DNA from: Nautilus pompilius
Lineage: Eukaryota > Mollusca > Cephalopoda > Nautilida > Nautilidae
Reading direction: 5' to 3'
Assembly (NCBI GenBank): GCA_018389105.1
Contig: JACATO010000067.1
Coordinates: 186,001 to 250,000, forward strand
DNA: 64,000 bases
Shown here: one piece after another, positions 37,220-50,480 of the stretch
How the letters are laid out: every line of letters starts with the position of its first letter
How positions within the stretch are numbered: the stretch's first letter is position 1
Notes under the pieces: model-generated
What the model was told of the DNA's origin: nothing
The model's input: only the letters and a program-made list of their open reading frames with translations
Database searches by the model: none
Translations under genes and position numbers: made by a program

Positions 37220-40200
37220 ATGGAGAAGGAGAGAAAGATCGACGTGTCGTCTGCCTCGGTACGTCTGCTTATTAAGTGAGGCCCGGTGTCCGTTGTTGCT
37301 TATAGCATTAACCCGTGTAGGACCGATGGAGACGCTGTTTGGTCGTCATGAAACCCGATTGAGCGGTCAGTGAGTGGAAATGTGTGTGGGGCCAAGCAGA
37401 AAAGGATTTTCCACACACACACACATTTCCCCCCCTCTCATCTCTCTCTCTCTCTCTCTCTCTCTCGATTTAAAACGAATTTACTAATAATGGAAATAAT
37501 ATAATTATTAATTATGGCATATGGATGATGAGAGGGGGGTGTGGGGTGGACCCGTCTTGTCTTCATGTGGCTAATAACGGGTGGGGGAGGGTCGATTAAA
37601 GCTGACGACAACACCGGACTGAACTCAGCTTTAAACTTCATCATCTTGAGAGGTTTTCCTCTACAAGTCGACGACTCACTATTCAGCGGAATCTCGTTCT
37701 CTCCCCCTCCCCCAGTCCCCCCCTCCCCCTCCACCGAGGTTTGTGCGAACAACTTTCAGTTTTTTTCTGTTTATTTAAATTTTACCCCGAAATGTCTGTG
37801 CTCTGAATTTCAGCTGATCGACCTTAAAGCAGAGCTGTTCAGGAAGAGACAAGAGTTTAGGAGACAGAAGCTTAGCAGCTCCACAAACTACATAAAAGCG
37901 AGGGCCGTCGAGAAAGTTGGTGCTCTATCTTTCCTCATTCGGACAAATGATGATAAACCTCGTGCTGTTGGCGATGTGTTATCTATGAGAAGCGTTGGGT
38001 TGGTTTGGAAGTTTTCCTTCACCTTAGCAGTGGTAACTGAGCCATTGGTTGGTACAGTTATTACCTGTCGATGTTCAAATGGAACCCAGCTGGGTATGCT
38101 GTTCCACAGCCCGTGTTTCATTTGAATGCCGCCGAGTATTAGCAAGGTGATGGGGAACTGCTGGAACTGACTCTCTACTTCCTGTTGTAAGGGTTTTAGT
38201 TATTGTGAGTGGTTATAGGAAACGATGGATAACCCTAAGAAAAGTTAGTAGTACTGTAATTACTAAAGACAACTCACTCACATCAGTCATTATCATTCTA
38301 CTCCTTCAGTGTAAAGGCATGCCTTCTAGGGAATGTTTATCAGGTGTATGGTAGGCTGGATATCTGTGTGGCTTTTAATAAAAGAGTAGAGAATTCATGA
38401 AACTGTGTGCCTAATACAAATGCCTAGAGTAGCAGTAATTTATTATGCAAAGAATACAGTGACTTTTATACAAGTTGAAAGATTTCCTTTCTTTCTGCAA
38501 CTATAACTTTTTCTGAAAGAGTAATGATGTATTAAGAGGAATAGCTAGATCATTAAATTTAATTCATTGGCCAATAGTAACTTTAAAGGTGATTATCTGT
38601 CCCAAAGTAAATAAGTGAAGTTTTATTCAGTTTCTTTTAAACTTTTAAATGAGGCGAAAAACTGAAATCAGCCAGCTCTTTTTTGCTAAAGCATCCAGGC
38701 CAGAGCTCTCATTTGCCATTTGACTGCCAGGGTTAGCACACTCCCATGAAGGACAACAAAAATCAACTAATTTGCAAGCCTTTACTGATTGCTTTTGGAG
38801 AAAAAAATGTAAAAATGTTAGACTGTATTATAGAGGAAGTGGCAGAGTCTAAACTTCCTGCCATGAAGAGAGGAAGAGAACTACTACATGATGCAAATGG
38901 ATCTCCTGGCTATGTGGGAATATTTGACAATGAGATAGACAGTTTATTAGCTCAAACTGGATCAAATTTCCTCCAAGAATTCATTAAAAACAGACTCTGC
39001 TTAGGTAAAAGTAAAACTGATGAAAAATAACCAGTGCTTCATAGAAAAGTACAAGCAGGCATCTTCTGCACGGATTCCTGTCTTACTGTGGAGCACGTGA
39101 AAATCAGGATATGAGACTTAAACATTTCTCTAAATAGTGACAAACAGAAAATGGCTATCATGCATACACATGCCTGATGGCTGAAACTAATGCACAGATA
39201 TCCTTAAGGCTGGAGTCAGGGCAGAAGATTGAAGGAAATATCATTTGTTTATTTAGCTTCGAATGGCATTGGGGGGGGGGATTAAATCATACATTATCAA
39301 GCTTTAGAAAAACTAAAGAATACTATCTACTGTCTCTTAGCAACATTGCATTATTAACTTACATTTGCAACTTCTTTAAATCAACTGTAACAGGATAAAA
39401 CATACTCCAACATGGTGATATTGATTGTTGGTAGCTTTTCTTTTCTTAAAAAATTGCTTTTTCATAGCTTAATAATAACTTAACTACTGTAAGTTTCATT
39501 ATGTTTGTTTGTTTCTTTTTACTTGTAATATTTTTAAAGACATACATTTCCAATTTATTAACTATAGACTTAAAACATTTATAGAGGCTCATTTTTCAAA
39601 AATATATTTATTTTTAATAGATGTTTTAGAAATATTCAGAATTTAAAAATAATCAACAGTAGCATTTTATTATTCTATTCTATTCTGGTGGCATTGCTGA
39701 TTATATCTCCAAGATTTGTGCTGGGAAATTATATGTGGCAGAACCCTAGAACTACTACACTGGTTAGTGGAAAGTCCCTATTTGAACTTCTGTTTCCATG
39801 CTGACAGACTGGTACAGAAGGAAATATGCTATGGTACATTTACCAAACTGAGTCACGGTTCCAAAATGGGGATTGAACTTAAGTTCTAAGCTTTGACAGA
39901 CTAATATGCTATGTGCTCAACCATCCACTACCAAACATTTTATTTATTAATGTTAAAACTATCTCTAATTATTAAGCTCTATCAGTGAAATTTTCAAGGT
40001 AAACTACATAATACCTATTTAAATTTGAGGACATTAATCTTGCTCAATTATTACCATGGGTGATTTATAATGTTTTTTTTGTTTTTTTTTAGTTAAGAAC
40101 AAATGGCTAAATAATTTTACTGTTTTTCTTTTTTTATAATAATTTCAAATTCTAACAAGGACCATACATTTTGCTTATCTGCTGCACCAAAAATTAAATC

Positions 40201-43200
40201 AAGAAAAGGGTGGATTAATTTAATAAATAGAAAATTGTATAAATAAGATCTTATTGATTTGAAATTTCTTGTGGTTCAATACATCTTTCAAGAATTATTT
40301 TGCTGCAGAAACACAAGGCTGCCAGTATTTAGAGACCAACAACACCTAATACAGGGACCCATTTTGATTTCTTAGGGTTTGGAAACTTGCACACACTCTT
40401 TTCTCTTTGTTCTGTTTAATGAATTTATTTATCGATTTGCAACTAGCTTTCTTGAAATTGCTAATTGGAAGTAGCTTTTTTGTGTAATAACTTTCTTGTA
40501 TATCTTAAGAAGCTTTATAGCATTCTTTGGGATATTGCTATAGAAACCCAGTCTCTGGAGTAAGACAAATACAGGTGTGCAGGAGAGAGCTCAGAAAGAT
40601 CTTGAAGAGAAAGATACAGAGGAGGAGGAGGATGCCTTGAAGAAGTCCAGGTACGTAAATAATTTATGATGATAATATTTAATGTTGTCCAGAGAATTAT
40701 AAAAATTACTACTGCTCTAAAACGTATAGTTATACATTGCAGGAAATTAAAATTTCTTCTTTCTTGATTATATTCTTATATAATTTCATTTCATCTGCTT
40801 TCATGAATAATTTATTTATGGCAGTTTCTTAACCCGTGACCTCAAAATAATCAAGCATTTTAAAATTAATTTATCTTAAAAAAAAAATCTTATTTATTTA
40901 TATTTTTGGTATACACCAGTGACAGCTAGGGAGTCTAGTGTTGTCAATCCGGCATCTCCAACTTTGGTGGGAAAAGATTCACTACTAGTACCTTCATTTT
41001 TTAGATGTGGGAGGAAACTCGTGCAGCCAGCTGCTGGTGAAGATGAGCAAGAAGAAACCGTGCTGGTTTTTGGGTGGGGGGGTATGCCAAACTAGATTGG
41101 TTTCCTGTGAAGATGGAGCTGGGTCCTGAACTGTAGCAGCCCACTAGTTAGTTAGTTAATGTCTACTTCTGTTTACTACTCTCAGTGAGAATAACCATAC
41201 TGTATTTCCAAACTTGTTTTGTAATTACAGGAAAGCACTGGAAGCAAAAACTAAACTGTATGATAAAATCAGTCAGAGGACAGACATTCCAGGTGTGTTT
41301 ACCAGCATGCTTATGATTTTAAAGATGTACTGCAAAGATTAATCTTGTAATATTATTATAAATGTTTTGGTAAGTGGGAAACATTTTGATGCAAATCTGC
41401 TACCATAGAAAACAGTTCATCTCAACCTGAAGTGTTAAAAGTAGTAGTTTTTGGTTTACACTGCAAAAAAAAAAAAAAAAATTAGCAATACTGTGGTATA
41501 GCCAGCTGAGGATTGTTCATCTTTCTCAGCTGCACATTATATTATTTTCTTTTTAAAATTCATAAAGGGTCAGAACAACTTGTTTGACAGTTTTAGTCAT
41601 CGGTTTCCTCTTCTTTCATGCTACAGAGTTAACTTCTGGAAGTAAACAAAAAGGCTGATTGTCAGAATGACCAGTGCAAATTGTCATCATGCAGGCTAAT
41701 AGGGGCAACAGACCATAACAAGGAATAGTCTACTGGAGTGTTCTAGTATTGTAGGGTTTTAATGAAAGTAATGAGCCCCAGTTAATTAGTGGGAATTGGG
41801 GTGAACATTTGGACAAGCCTATGTTTTTATTCACACAAAACAACGTTGCTTCATTAACAGCAGTAGTTTCTTAGCTACTGCTCAGTAGCCACTGCAAATG
41901 GAGTTTATTGTAAATAGTGTTTCAGAACAGAGAGCTATGCTAGAATTTCACACATGATCACAGACTGTATATGGTGATGACATGGCAGTCCTTAAGTTTC
42001 AACAGTGGAAACAGTGACATAAAACAAGCCACATTCAGGTGGGAGGTTGCCAAGTGCTGAGACAATAGCAACACCCTTCTGGATGAACTGACTTGAACTC
42101 CGATTTTATTTATTCTGGTATTTCTACGAGCTGTTTTATTTTAAATATTGGTTTTCCTGTAACAAATTAGGATCTATTACTTTGTTCTCAGATGCATCAC
42201 AATAAGTATTCTTTGTAGATAATGAATGTGCTGGTGGGATTTTAAAAAAAATGAAATATACTTTTATGAAGTTATTTTTGGTTCTTGTTTTTACTCTTTT
42301 TTTTTTTTTTTGCTCCAAGTATTTAAAAAAAAAGGGTGCATGTAGTGCTTTGGATTGAGAACCTGCTTGAGAAGTGGGAGGGGAGTTCTCACTGTTTGGT
42401 TCTTACATTCCTCAGATTGATAAGATAAAAGGAAAATAATTAAAGTGTGTGTGTGCGCGCGCGCGCATACACCATGGATGTTCAAAGGAAATGTTGGGAT
42501 GACCAAACCTGGAAGAAGGAGCTCTTTACAAATGAGTCCTGGTTTGGACCAGAGGGTCATTGTGAGGGTGGATCAATAGAAGTGTGACCCTGCATATCAG
42601 CCAAAGGTATTTGAGATTTGCATAAAATCAAAGGCATACTGACTACTGACAGGTACTGGCAGTTATTCATTATGCCATTCCATCAAGAAGCTTGATATTT
42701 GGCAGAGATTCATCTTCCAGCATGGCAAAGACCCAGAGCATACAGCCAATGTGGCGGAATACTATTTGGAATGTAAAGAGGTTGACTGAACACTCACAAA
42801 GTCTGCAGAAGGTTATAATATGAGCATCAATGAGACACTATGGGATTATATGGCTACTGAAAATGTCAGACAGCAACCAAATACCTTGGATGAATTGTGG
42901 AAAGAGCTACAGATATTTGCAACATTCCACAGTCATACAATGATAATCTGTATGGGAGCATGAAAGCAAGGTGTAGAGCTCTATATGAACCAAAGAAATC
43001 ACATACCAAATACTAATGCATTGTACAATTTATTATTATTTTTTATATATTTTTTGTAATAATACTTTGTGTATGCATTATATACATCTCTCAGTTGCAT
43101 TTACTTATTATTTGTGCATAATTTGTATTTTCATAATTATTTACAATACTGTATATGATGATGGCATATTTTATATTTATTTTAAAAGTTTTATTTTGGA

Positions 43201-44601
43201 TTTTTTGTTATTAATTTTTGGGTTGCTAAGTACAAAATACCATTAATTTAAAATATTTGTTTATATTAAGTAGATAGATAGACATAAAGTGTTAAAACTT
43301 GTTTTAAAATATATATATATATATTATGTAACAATTTTTTTTTATTCTGAACAGATGATGAAGATGATGGTAATGAACTTTTTCTGGTTGACTTCCAGAA
43401 AAAGGCTATTGATAGATTCAGAGAAAAACAAAAGGAAGAAAGTAGAGAACCAAGTGAGGATAAAATTGAAAATGATGCTCCAGCAGCCAGCTTTCCTGAT
43501 GAAGAATGGTAAATATTAGAGCATTTACTTTTTCAAACTACTGATAATAAATAAAAAGTCTCACTAATTAGCCTCTGCTTATGATTGAAATCAACTGAAA
43601 CCACAGACACTTATCTTTATTACAGCAGCAAGGAGTTTTATCTCATTTATTTTCTCTCTCTCTCTCATCTAAAATCTTTAAAATCAAATAATATCATTAT
43701 TTCTACATCTTGCCTTTTTAGTCTGATTGCTGACAGGTCTATTTTGATTGAGTTTCTGTTGTGCTTGCAGGGTTGAATATACAGACTCTCTGGGCAGATC
43801 CAGATCTTGTTTGAGAAAAGATTTGGAAGAAATGCTCAACAAAGACAAAGCATTTGGACTTGGACGGTAATGATATATACATATTATTATTATTATTATG
43901 CAGAAGGGGTTATCATATATTTGTAACACATATATTTATTAGCCAAAATACAAAAATGCATATGTGAATCTGGAGAAAACATAAATGAAAACAAAATATG
44001 CATAATGATAAAAAGGACTGACTACACTAATTGTTTCCATGCAACATAAAATTATATGTACTTAAAAATGGTTTACAAAAAATGGCATGTGAATTCTTGT
44101 GTTCTTTACAGGTGTTTATGATAATACAAAAGTTTTGCATCACACTAGAAATAGAAATAACAAAATATCTCTCTTAATCACGCTCATATAGCTTGATACT
44201 ATACCTATGGCCACTTCTAAATGTCTGTTTGAATACTTCTAATTGAGTCACACTTAACATGATGTATATGGTCTTTTCAGAAATCACGTATTTGCAAGTT
44301 AGATTTAAAAATTGTCATATCTTTTGATTGGTCATTTCAAACCCCATTAAACTCGTGGAAAACTACAAATCAGTATCAATATACTAACATAATATTATTA
44401 TGCAAATTCAGCAGGTTTGATTAGAAAATTCTAGGGTGATGCAAAACTTTTGGCCATGATTGTAGGTAGGTATGTTTTATGGATTGTCTGTTAGGTTTCA
44501 TAAAGGTTTTTTTCTGATTTGAAAATGTATAAAAAAAATCAATAAAATATACAAAAAATAAACCTAGGTCATTTTTTTAAATGTATTTATAAATTGCTAT
44601 T

Positions 44602-44639
<38 letters not shown>

Positions 44640-47600
44640 TATTAATAACATTTGTAATATTAACTTATTTCCCACTGAAACAAGCAAGGTTATATTAATT
44701 TTTGAATTTTCTCTTGTACTGGACAAGTATTTTGCTGTTATAAGACTAATAATGAATACAGTTGGTATGAAAAAAAAACAAGAAAAATATTATGTTTTTA
44801 TTACATTTAGTTTGTAAATTGAGTGCTGCTACCTTGAGTATATAAGCCAGACTTTCATATTCATTGTTGCAAGTCAGATGTCCAATATTTTTAATGAATT
44901 TGTGCAAGCAAGTATAGTTTTAAATTTCTCAAATGACATTGTTACTTGGTTTTTTCATAGGAATGTATGTTTGTTAGTTGCTTATTAAAACATGTGAATG
45001 CTTATAGAGAGTCTGCACAGGTAGCACCATCGCTGACGCCTGCAGATATGTACCGTGAACAGCTACGGAAAAAGTGGGAGGAGGAGGAGGAGGCTTCCCT
45101 GAAGGATTCATCAAAGCCAATGCACTATGAACATGTCCGGTTTAATGGTAACCCTACTTCTATATTTTAATTTTTGTGTTCACCAATCTCTACATGGTAG
45201 ACTACCCTAACAAGGGAGTATAGTGCCACTGTTATCCACTAGAGAGCATTGCCTATCTTGTGTCACAAGGGCTCAGCAGAGAACTCTTCATTTTTAGATG
45301 CAGGAGGAAACTCAAATGGCCAGCCGGTGAAGAAACCATAACAGAGAGGTATGCCAAACCGAGCTGGCGAACTCTGTCCACCAGTAGTTTAACTGCTAGG
45401 CTATCACCTACCAAGTAAATATATAGTGAGCCTAACCCCTTTTAACTGAAATCTGGCAACCAGAATATTCCAGAAATTGAAAATAAAATTGAATTTCAGT
45501 CAACAGATCAGAAATCTGGCAAAATGCCAACAGTTTTCAGGCAGAATAATTAATATAACAAAATTGTTGGTTTACCAATCTCATTCCTGAAAAATTTTAC
45601 TTAATAGAACAGGTTTTTGCAACTTGTGATGTTTATGTGTCTCACATGGTGTAAAAGTGATGCATCCATAGGTAGAGGGATTCTATAATACCATTGAATG
45701 ATCTAGGTCATGTGATCACCAGGGGTAGATGAAGATATTATAATTCAGCATTTTATTATAAAAGTAATATAGAAAATTCAGACAAATTATTTTGAACAAA
45801 CATAAGCAATATACTTGAAAGTACAAGTTAGATATAGGTTGTACTTTTGAGACTTGCTGTAGCAGCACGGTAATATGTATATTTTTTTTTGAATTTATTA
45901 AGGCACTGTACATGTTTAATATTTTTAATGTGTTTGTTTCAATAGTCCAAAATTTGAAATTGTTTTATTTATTCATACATTGAATTCTTTCCTTAAATTA
46001 AAAAGGAACTTTAAGACCTTTTAATAAAATTCTCATTTATATTAACTGAAAATATCCATTACCAAAAAAGGAGTGTGCACCAATTATTTTGGTTATGAGG
46101 TGGTTCACTATATTTATAAGCATATACAAATTTTTTTAAAAAATCTTTTTTGAAATGGCTCATCCCTTCCACTTCATTCTATAATCTTTTGAACAGAAAT
46201 CCGTACCCATGGCGTTGGATACTTTCAGTTTTCAAAAGATGAACAAAAAAGGCAAGAACAGATGGATACTCTTGACAGATTAAGAGGGCAGGTAAGATAT
46301 TTTCTTATCAGTTAATAACACAGCTCATTTAGAATACTGATGCAGGCAAGAAAAGACAAAAATTATTGCAGTGAGCAGATGGTGGAAAACTTGGTGAGGC
46401 ACAAAGTATACATTTACAAAACAAAAAAGATAGATGAGATAGCTTGTTTTGATGGGGTTGGAATTGAAACCAGATATGGCCAGGGTCAAGTTGAACTTAA
46501 TGATCACAATGTCCATATGGTTAAGTTAAGCCAAATTCTCCCTGTCCACTAGATGTGATTTCAATGTCTTGTAGATTTATTTAATCACCTGATTGCTTTT
46601 CTTGTGCATGTGGAGTTGCACAGGTGTATCATTTATAAAATTATCTGTGTGTGTGATCTGCCAAGAGTTGGAAAGAAAAAGTGTTTAAACCAGGTAGTGG
46701 AAACAGGAAAGTTAAATATTTTTAAAAGTAGACAACAGTAGATACTTGCTGCAAAAGTGGTTTCATCTAAGTTTTAAAAACTTCTCGCCGCTTAGGCTAT
46801 GTGGCGCTGAAATTAAATCTTGGGTTCCATTATAAAAAGCTGTAGAATTATATATACTTTTATCATTGACTCTATTGGTGGTAATGAATGGAATTCCAAC
46901 CTTTTTTAAGGAAGATATAATATTTATACACATTATTTTGAATAACTGGTTTATAAAAATCATTAAAGATTAATTTTGAAAATGCTTCTCTCAAAATTGA
47001 TATAAAAATATACCTAGTAGACTATTGAAATAAATGCTTAATTACAATTGAAAAAGAAAGGAGTTTTCATTTCATGGATAATTAGAAGTTTTGATCTAAG
47101 ATGAGCATTATGAGAAAAGACAATCTGCCATCGTTCTCAATTAAATGAAGCTCTCATTATTGAGGACTACCTAAATTAAATTAGTACAACCAGTTACCAG
47201 TGAATCAGTTTTTAAAAAATTTTTCAGACAATTGATGAACGAACTAAGCGGAACAGCCTAAAAGAAAGGAGGAAAGCCATGTTGGCAGCTCGGCTTGCAA
47301 AAATAAAGAAACGGAAGATGCTGAAAGAAGGGTTACTGACTGATGACATGGGTATGTGCCACATGAAAGACCAGTTTGTTTGCAAATCCAATAATAAAAT
47401 GGTGTTTCTCATATACAGAAGCATATGGCTTCACAATTATTTTTCAAACATGTATTTATTTATTTATATGCTGCCAAGTAACAAGAAAAAATGTAATTAA
47501 AGTTCATAGAAATCATTACAAAGTTTAGAACAATTTCTCAGGGTCTCCATTTCCAACCTTTGTACTGTAACATATGTTATGGTTCTTTGATACATTTTGC

Positions 47601-49403
47601 GTACTTCTAAATAAATCCTTCATTGTGCATATATTTTTAATCTTAATTTCTTATTAGCATACTGTATGCATCTTTTTAAGATCATTTAATAATTGTGTAT
47701 TTATTCATCCCTAATCAGTTGAAGCAGAGGAAGCTGAAATAAGTGATGAGGAAATCGAGCCAAAACTGGAAATGGAAGTAAAGAAAGAAGAATTAAAACC
47801 AGAAGTTAGTGACAGGAAGGATTCTCCAAGAAGGAATGCACCTGTTCGAGAGTGGGACATAGGAAAACAAGGTATGTAGACTTTGCATGATACAACAAAA
47901 GCATTCAAAGGTATGTACCTTTGTGTACACTTTAATATCATACACAAGAAATAAATACTCTTAGTAGATTACTAAAATATGGTTCAGTGGTATTTAACTG
48001 CCACATCTGTGAATGTAGAAGTCATTTACTGGGTCCCATTACAGAACATTGCAATTTTATACTACTGAGTTGACTGTTTTTTATTGTGTGCACTGAGGAT
48101 AAGATGGAAATTGTATACTTTAAAGAATACTTGAGTAAAATGAATGATAACTGAGAGTAAAGAAGATAAAAATTCAAGATTTATTGAAAGGAACAAGTTC
48201 AGAGCTTTTTTTTTTTTTGTATATACAGGTTTTTAGAAAGTTAAATTTTAATGTCATACATTTGCTTTGCAACTTTCTGTTATAAAATATCTTGAGTCCA
48301 GTGTATGATGTTATGTTGTAAATTTGATGAGAAAGGAGATTGTTGGCTGTTCACAGATGGAAGTGAAAGATATGCAGTGGCTTCATTAAATCTGCAGTCC
48401 TGGAATGTTTTTTCCATATGTTTAGGCATATTCCTTAGAATTTATTCTGAAGCTGTTGATAAACTAAAATCTGTTGTGGTATTCTTCTGATTTCTTACTG
48501 GGCCATGTGGAAGCTTGGTCTCTGTCTGCTGACTGTGGCATATTAAATTAATCTATAAAAATGTTCAGTACTGCTGACCTCTCTTTTTTTTTAAGACATG
48601 TCTGTTAAGTACTTTTCAACTACACTTGAAAGTTTTCTGAATTTAAAATTAGAATTTAAGCTTATATCATAAAATGGCTTAGAATGATTTTTTTTAACCC
48701 TTTGGAGACTAACCATATATTTATGGGGAGTGGGTAAAGATCCTGGCAGAGTAATCCTGTAAATGTGTTTCCAAGGTTTTGCGGACTTTAGGACATGCAC
48801 ATGTATTGGCTTCTTACTATGTCAGGGTCAGTACTTACTTTCCGCACATGTACGGATGTACTCTTCAAAGAATTAAATTCATTTCTCAGTAAAACCAACA
48901 CACGTCAGTGGCTATTTTTTTTTTTTTTATCAGCAAAAGATTACAAAATTTATTCATTATTCTGTGGAACTGATGTGAGCCATGATGACATCCTTTTCTC
49001 CTTATGCTCTCCTGCAGTATCCTGTTTATGTTTTACAGAATTCTTTGAAAGAGAGAAAAGATACTTTGAAGACCAAAGGAATGTGAGAAATGCCGAATTC
49101 GCACCACCAAAGGAATATGCTCTCCAAAACAAACCACAAGCAGTTTACAAACGACCTGCTGCTCCAAGGAAACTTTTATGGCAAAGGAAGAAAGTGAGAG
49201 AGAGCCCAGTAGTTGGTGATACCGACAATGAAGAAACAAGTTCAGAATTGCCATTGGTAAATGAGTCGGTACCTCTTACTGAGAAAGCTGGAAATACTGG
49301 AGGAGACTTACTGTCGACTGTACAATATCATGACAGTACACAATATTGGAATACCTTTGGTCCAGCATATTTACAGATCCAGTGCTTAATAATTTTGATG
49401 TGA
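37220..49403 (+). CDS. CCDC174: CCDC174 (coiled-coil domain-containing 174), 11 coding exons
   Basis: Nuclear coiled-coil protein; the human protein associates with the exon-junction factor EIF4A3 and with RNA processing. Exons: 37220-37258, 37814-37915, 40544-40650, 41231-41292, 43355-43508, 43771-43866, 45008-45147, 46197-46291, 47228-47351, 47719-47871 and 49039-49403, all phase-consistent, 478 aa (human 467). Family blocks in order are LIDLKAELFRKRQEF (exon 2), KPSLWSKTNTGV (exon 3), WVEYTDSLGRSRSCLRKDL across exons 5-6, REQLRKKWEEEEE (exon 7), THGVGYFQFSKDE (exon 8), the basic RRKAMLAARLAKIKKRKM (exon 9), REWDIGKQ (exon 10) and NAEFAPPKEYA (exon 11). Exon 2 has an unusual GTTGGT donor. 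The last exon stops at 49403, but a protein-like frame continues to 49585 (see findings). The first ATG sits in the GC-rich promoter. Confidence 0.93.
37438..37467. repeat. (TC)n microsatellite
   Basis: Uninterrupted CT run of about 26 bp in CCDC174 intron 1, preceded by a (CA)n run at about 37412-37425. Confidence 0.85.
39680..39945 (-). mobile_element. tRNA-derived SINE copy
   Basis: In reverse orientation the head reads ggatggttgagcacatagca and then aagttcaatcccc, matching A- and B-box positions of a tRNA-derived promoter. The body follows to the left. Located in CCDC174 intron 2 (37916-40543), which otherwise shows one unassigned open frame at 38746-39030 and AT-rich sequence. Confidence 0.55.
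40910..41165 (-). mobile_element. SINE copy
   Basis: The reverse complement contains cagctggctgcacgagtttc and cctcccacatctaaa, the body shared with the copies at 45185, 53265 and 55265. It lies in the CCDC174 intron 40651-41230. Confidence 0.6.
42447..42470. repeat. (TG)n(CG)n dinucleotide repeat
   Basis: GTGTGTGTGTGCGCGCGCGCGC, a purine-pyrimidine alternating tract with Z-DNA potential, directly beside the Tc1 remnant. Confidence 0.85.
42476..43020 (+). mobile_element. degenerate Tc1-like transposase (C-terminal half)
   Basis: Plus-strand frames show DDQTWKKELFTNESWFGPEG (the WxxVLFTDESRF catalytic strand), then a segment like FQHGKDPEHTANVAEYYLE (the FQQDNDPKHTA block), a damaged IIEALWDYM-like motif and a C-terminus KKSHTKY. 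Stops and frameshifts interrupt it. No termini are recognisable. It lies in the CCDC174 intron 41293-43354. Confidence 0.75.
44114..44463. mobile_element. Tc1-type MITE with long inverted termini
   Basis: The left end contains caaaagttttgcatcacact and the right end the inverse, gtgatgcaaaacttttggcc, continuing to atgattgta. The extended terminus resembles tacaatcatggccaaaagtt, typical of non-autonomous Tc1 derivatives. The roughly 350-bp interior has no coding content. It lies in the CCDC174 intron 43867-45007. Confidence 0.7.
44604..44637. repeat. (CA)n microsatellite
   Basis: Uninterrupted CA run of about 32 bp in the same intron as the MITE. Confidence 0.9.
45185..45430 (-). mobile_element. 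SINE copy
   Basis: On the minus strand the body reads ggctggccatttgagtttcc then tcctgcatctaaaaatgaag, and the head near 45400 resembles a tRNA A box (tagcctagcagttaaact). It begins just after the exon ending at 45147. Confidence 0.55.
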
Positions 49404-49644
49404 CACCCCATGTGGCTAATAACACGTACCCTGTCTGCACACTATACCAGCCTTATAATGTGGGTGCCAGTACCGTTCCAGCTGTAAGCGGACAACTTGA
49501 TGCATTTTACCAAACACAAGTCCCTAAAGTTCCAATCATGGACACTAGATTTATAAAGAACAAAGAATCTCTCAATACCTCTTGATTCACACCTTCAGTT
49601 ATATGAGACATTCAAATTATAAAACTTTTTTCCTTAAATGTTAT

Positions 49645-49650
49645 ATTAAA
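49645..49650 (+). promoter_or_regulatory. candidate CCDC174 polyadenylation signal
   Basis: ATTAAA, the common variant signal, lies 60 nt after the longer alternative stop (49585) and 242 nt after the in-frame TGA. A canonical AATAAA occurs farther on near 50602. Confidence 0.35.
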
Positions 49651-50009
49651 TGAATACACAAGTCACTAATTGTGGTTGTCCTAGTGATTCATCCTTTCTA
49701 AGATATGAGCTAAACTTCAAAACAATGATTGCTTTTTGTTTGTAAGTGTAGAATTGAAATGTTTTTGTTGTTTTAAGTTACAGCATAGTAAGGCTATTGA
49801 AGACCATCAAAAGGTATTCGCTTTAGTTTTGTTGTTTTTTTCTTTCCATAATTTTCAACTGGTTTAAAGTTGCCCAGAAAGTCCCAGAAGCTGATGCAGT
49901 TCAAAATATTGATACCAACTGCCACTTATAGATACTAGGTTATTTCAGGCTTTTCCTGCCATCTTATTAGTAGCATTATTATTCCAAGATGTTTTACCTG
50001 TCACCACCA

Positions 50010-50285
50010 TCATGGTTTGTATATGAGGACTGATTTTGAAGTGCAGTGCAGTAGTCTACTGGACTGCCAAGATTGAGGGCCTATTTGATTCCTGCAGGCT
50101 ACTGACTTTGATTTCTTCATCACCTGGTCACATGGTTTTCTTCTGGGTACTCCTGTTTCCTCCACATCCGAAAAACAGTTCTAGTCTGATTTTTGTCACA
50201 TCCCCACATTTGTTGAGGAAGGTAATTAATGGGAAAACATCTCATCTACTTTTTCTCCTACCCTGGACCCGTAACTGATAGTAAT
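50010..50285 (+). mobile_element. SINE copy
   Basis: A head with gtagtctactggactgcc (A box) and a weak B box is followed by the body word ggttttcttctgg and tttcctccacatccgaaaaa. It lies between the convergent 3' ends of CCDC174 and DYNLT1. Confidence 0.55.
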
Positions 50286-50319
50286 GACATTAAATTAGTG
50301 GGTATTTTTTAAAATCTAT

Positions 50320-50480
50320 TTTATTTTTGATTGTTCAAGTAGCCTGAGCTGGTCTTGAACCACAACAGCATACAACGAAGCATTTTTACCATAGATGTTT
50401 TTATTTTTGGAGTTTGAGGCCGTCTCGAACCTGCGACCTTTAGATGCCATCAGCACAGTGCACATTTCTCCATTCCTATT
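50320..50480 (-). mobile_element. second tRNA-derived SINE fragment
   Basis: The reverse complement contains aaggtcgcaggttcgagac, a clear B box (GGTTCGAGAC). It differs from the neighbouring SINE family and may be another class. The remainder of the intergenic stretch 50480-51320 shows nothing recognisable. Confidence 0.5.

Larger units (their letters stand above)
36230..37300. promoter_or_regulatory. shared GC-rich bidirectional promoter of TAF12 (-) and CCDC174 (+)
   Basis: This stretch is markedly richer in G+C and CpG than the flanking introns. It separates the inferred 5' end of TAF12 on the minus strand from the CCDC174 ATG at 37220 on the plus strand. The motif acttccgccatttt at 36942-36955 reads AAAATGGCGGAAGT on the other strand, an ETS plus YY1-like composite common at housekeeping promoters. 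Purine and pyrimidine runs are frequent. Confidence 0.6.

Noticed and set aside
37541-38125. 194-codon plus-strand open frame
   Set aside because: It reads through intron 1, CCDC174 exon 2 and into intron 2; only 37814-37915 is coding.
50036-50278. 80-codon plus-strand protein
   Set aside because: It is a translation of a SINE copy.
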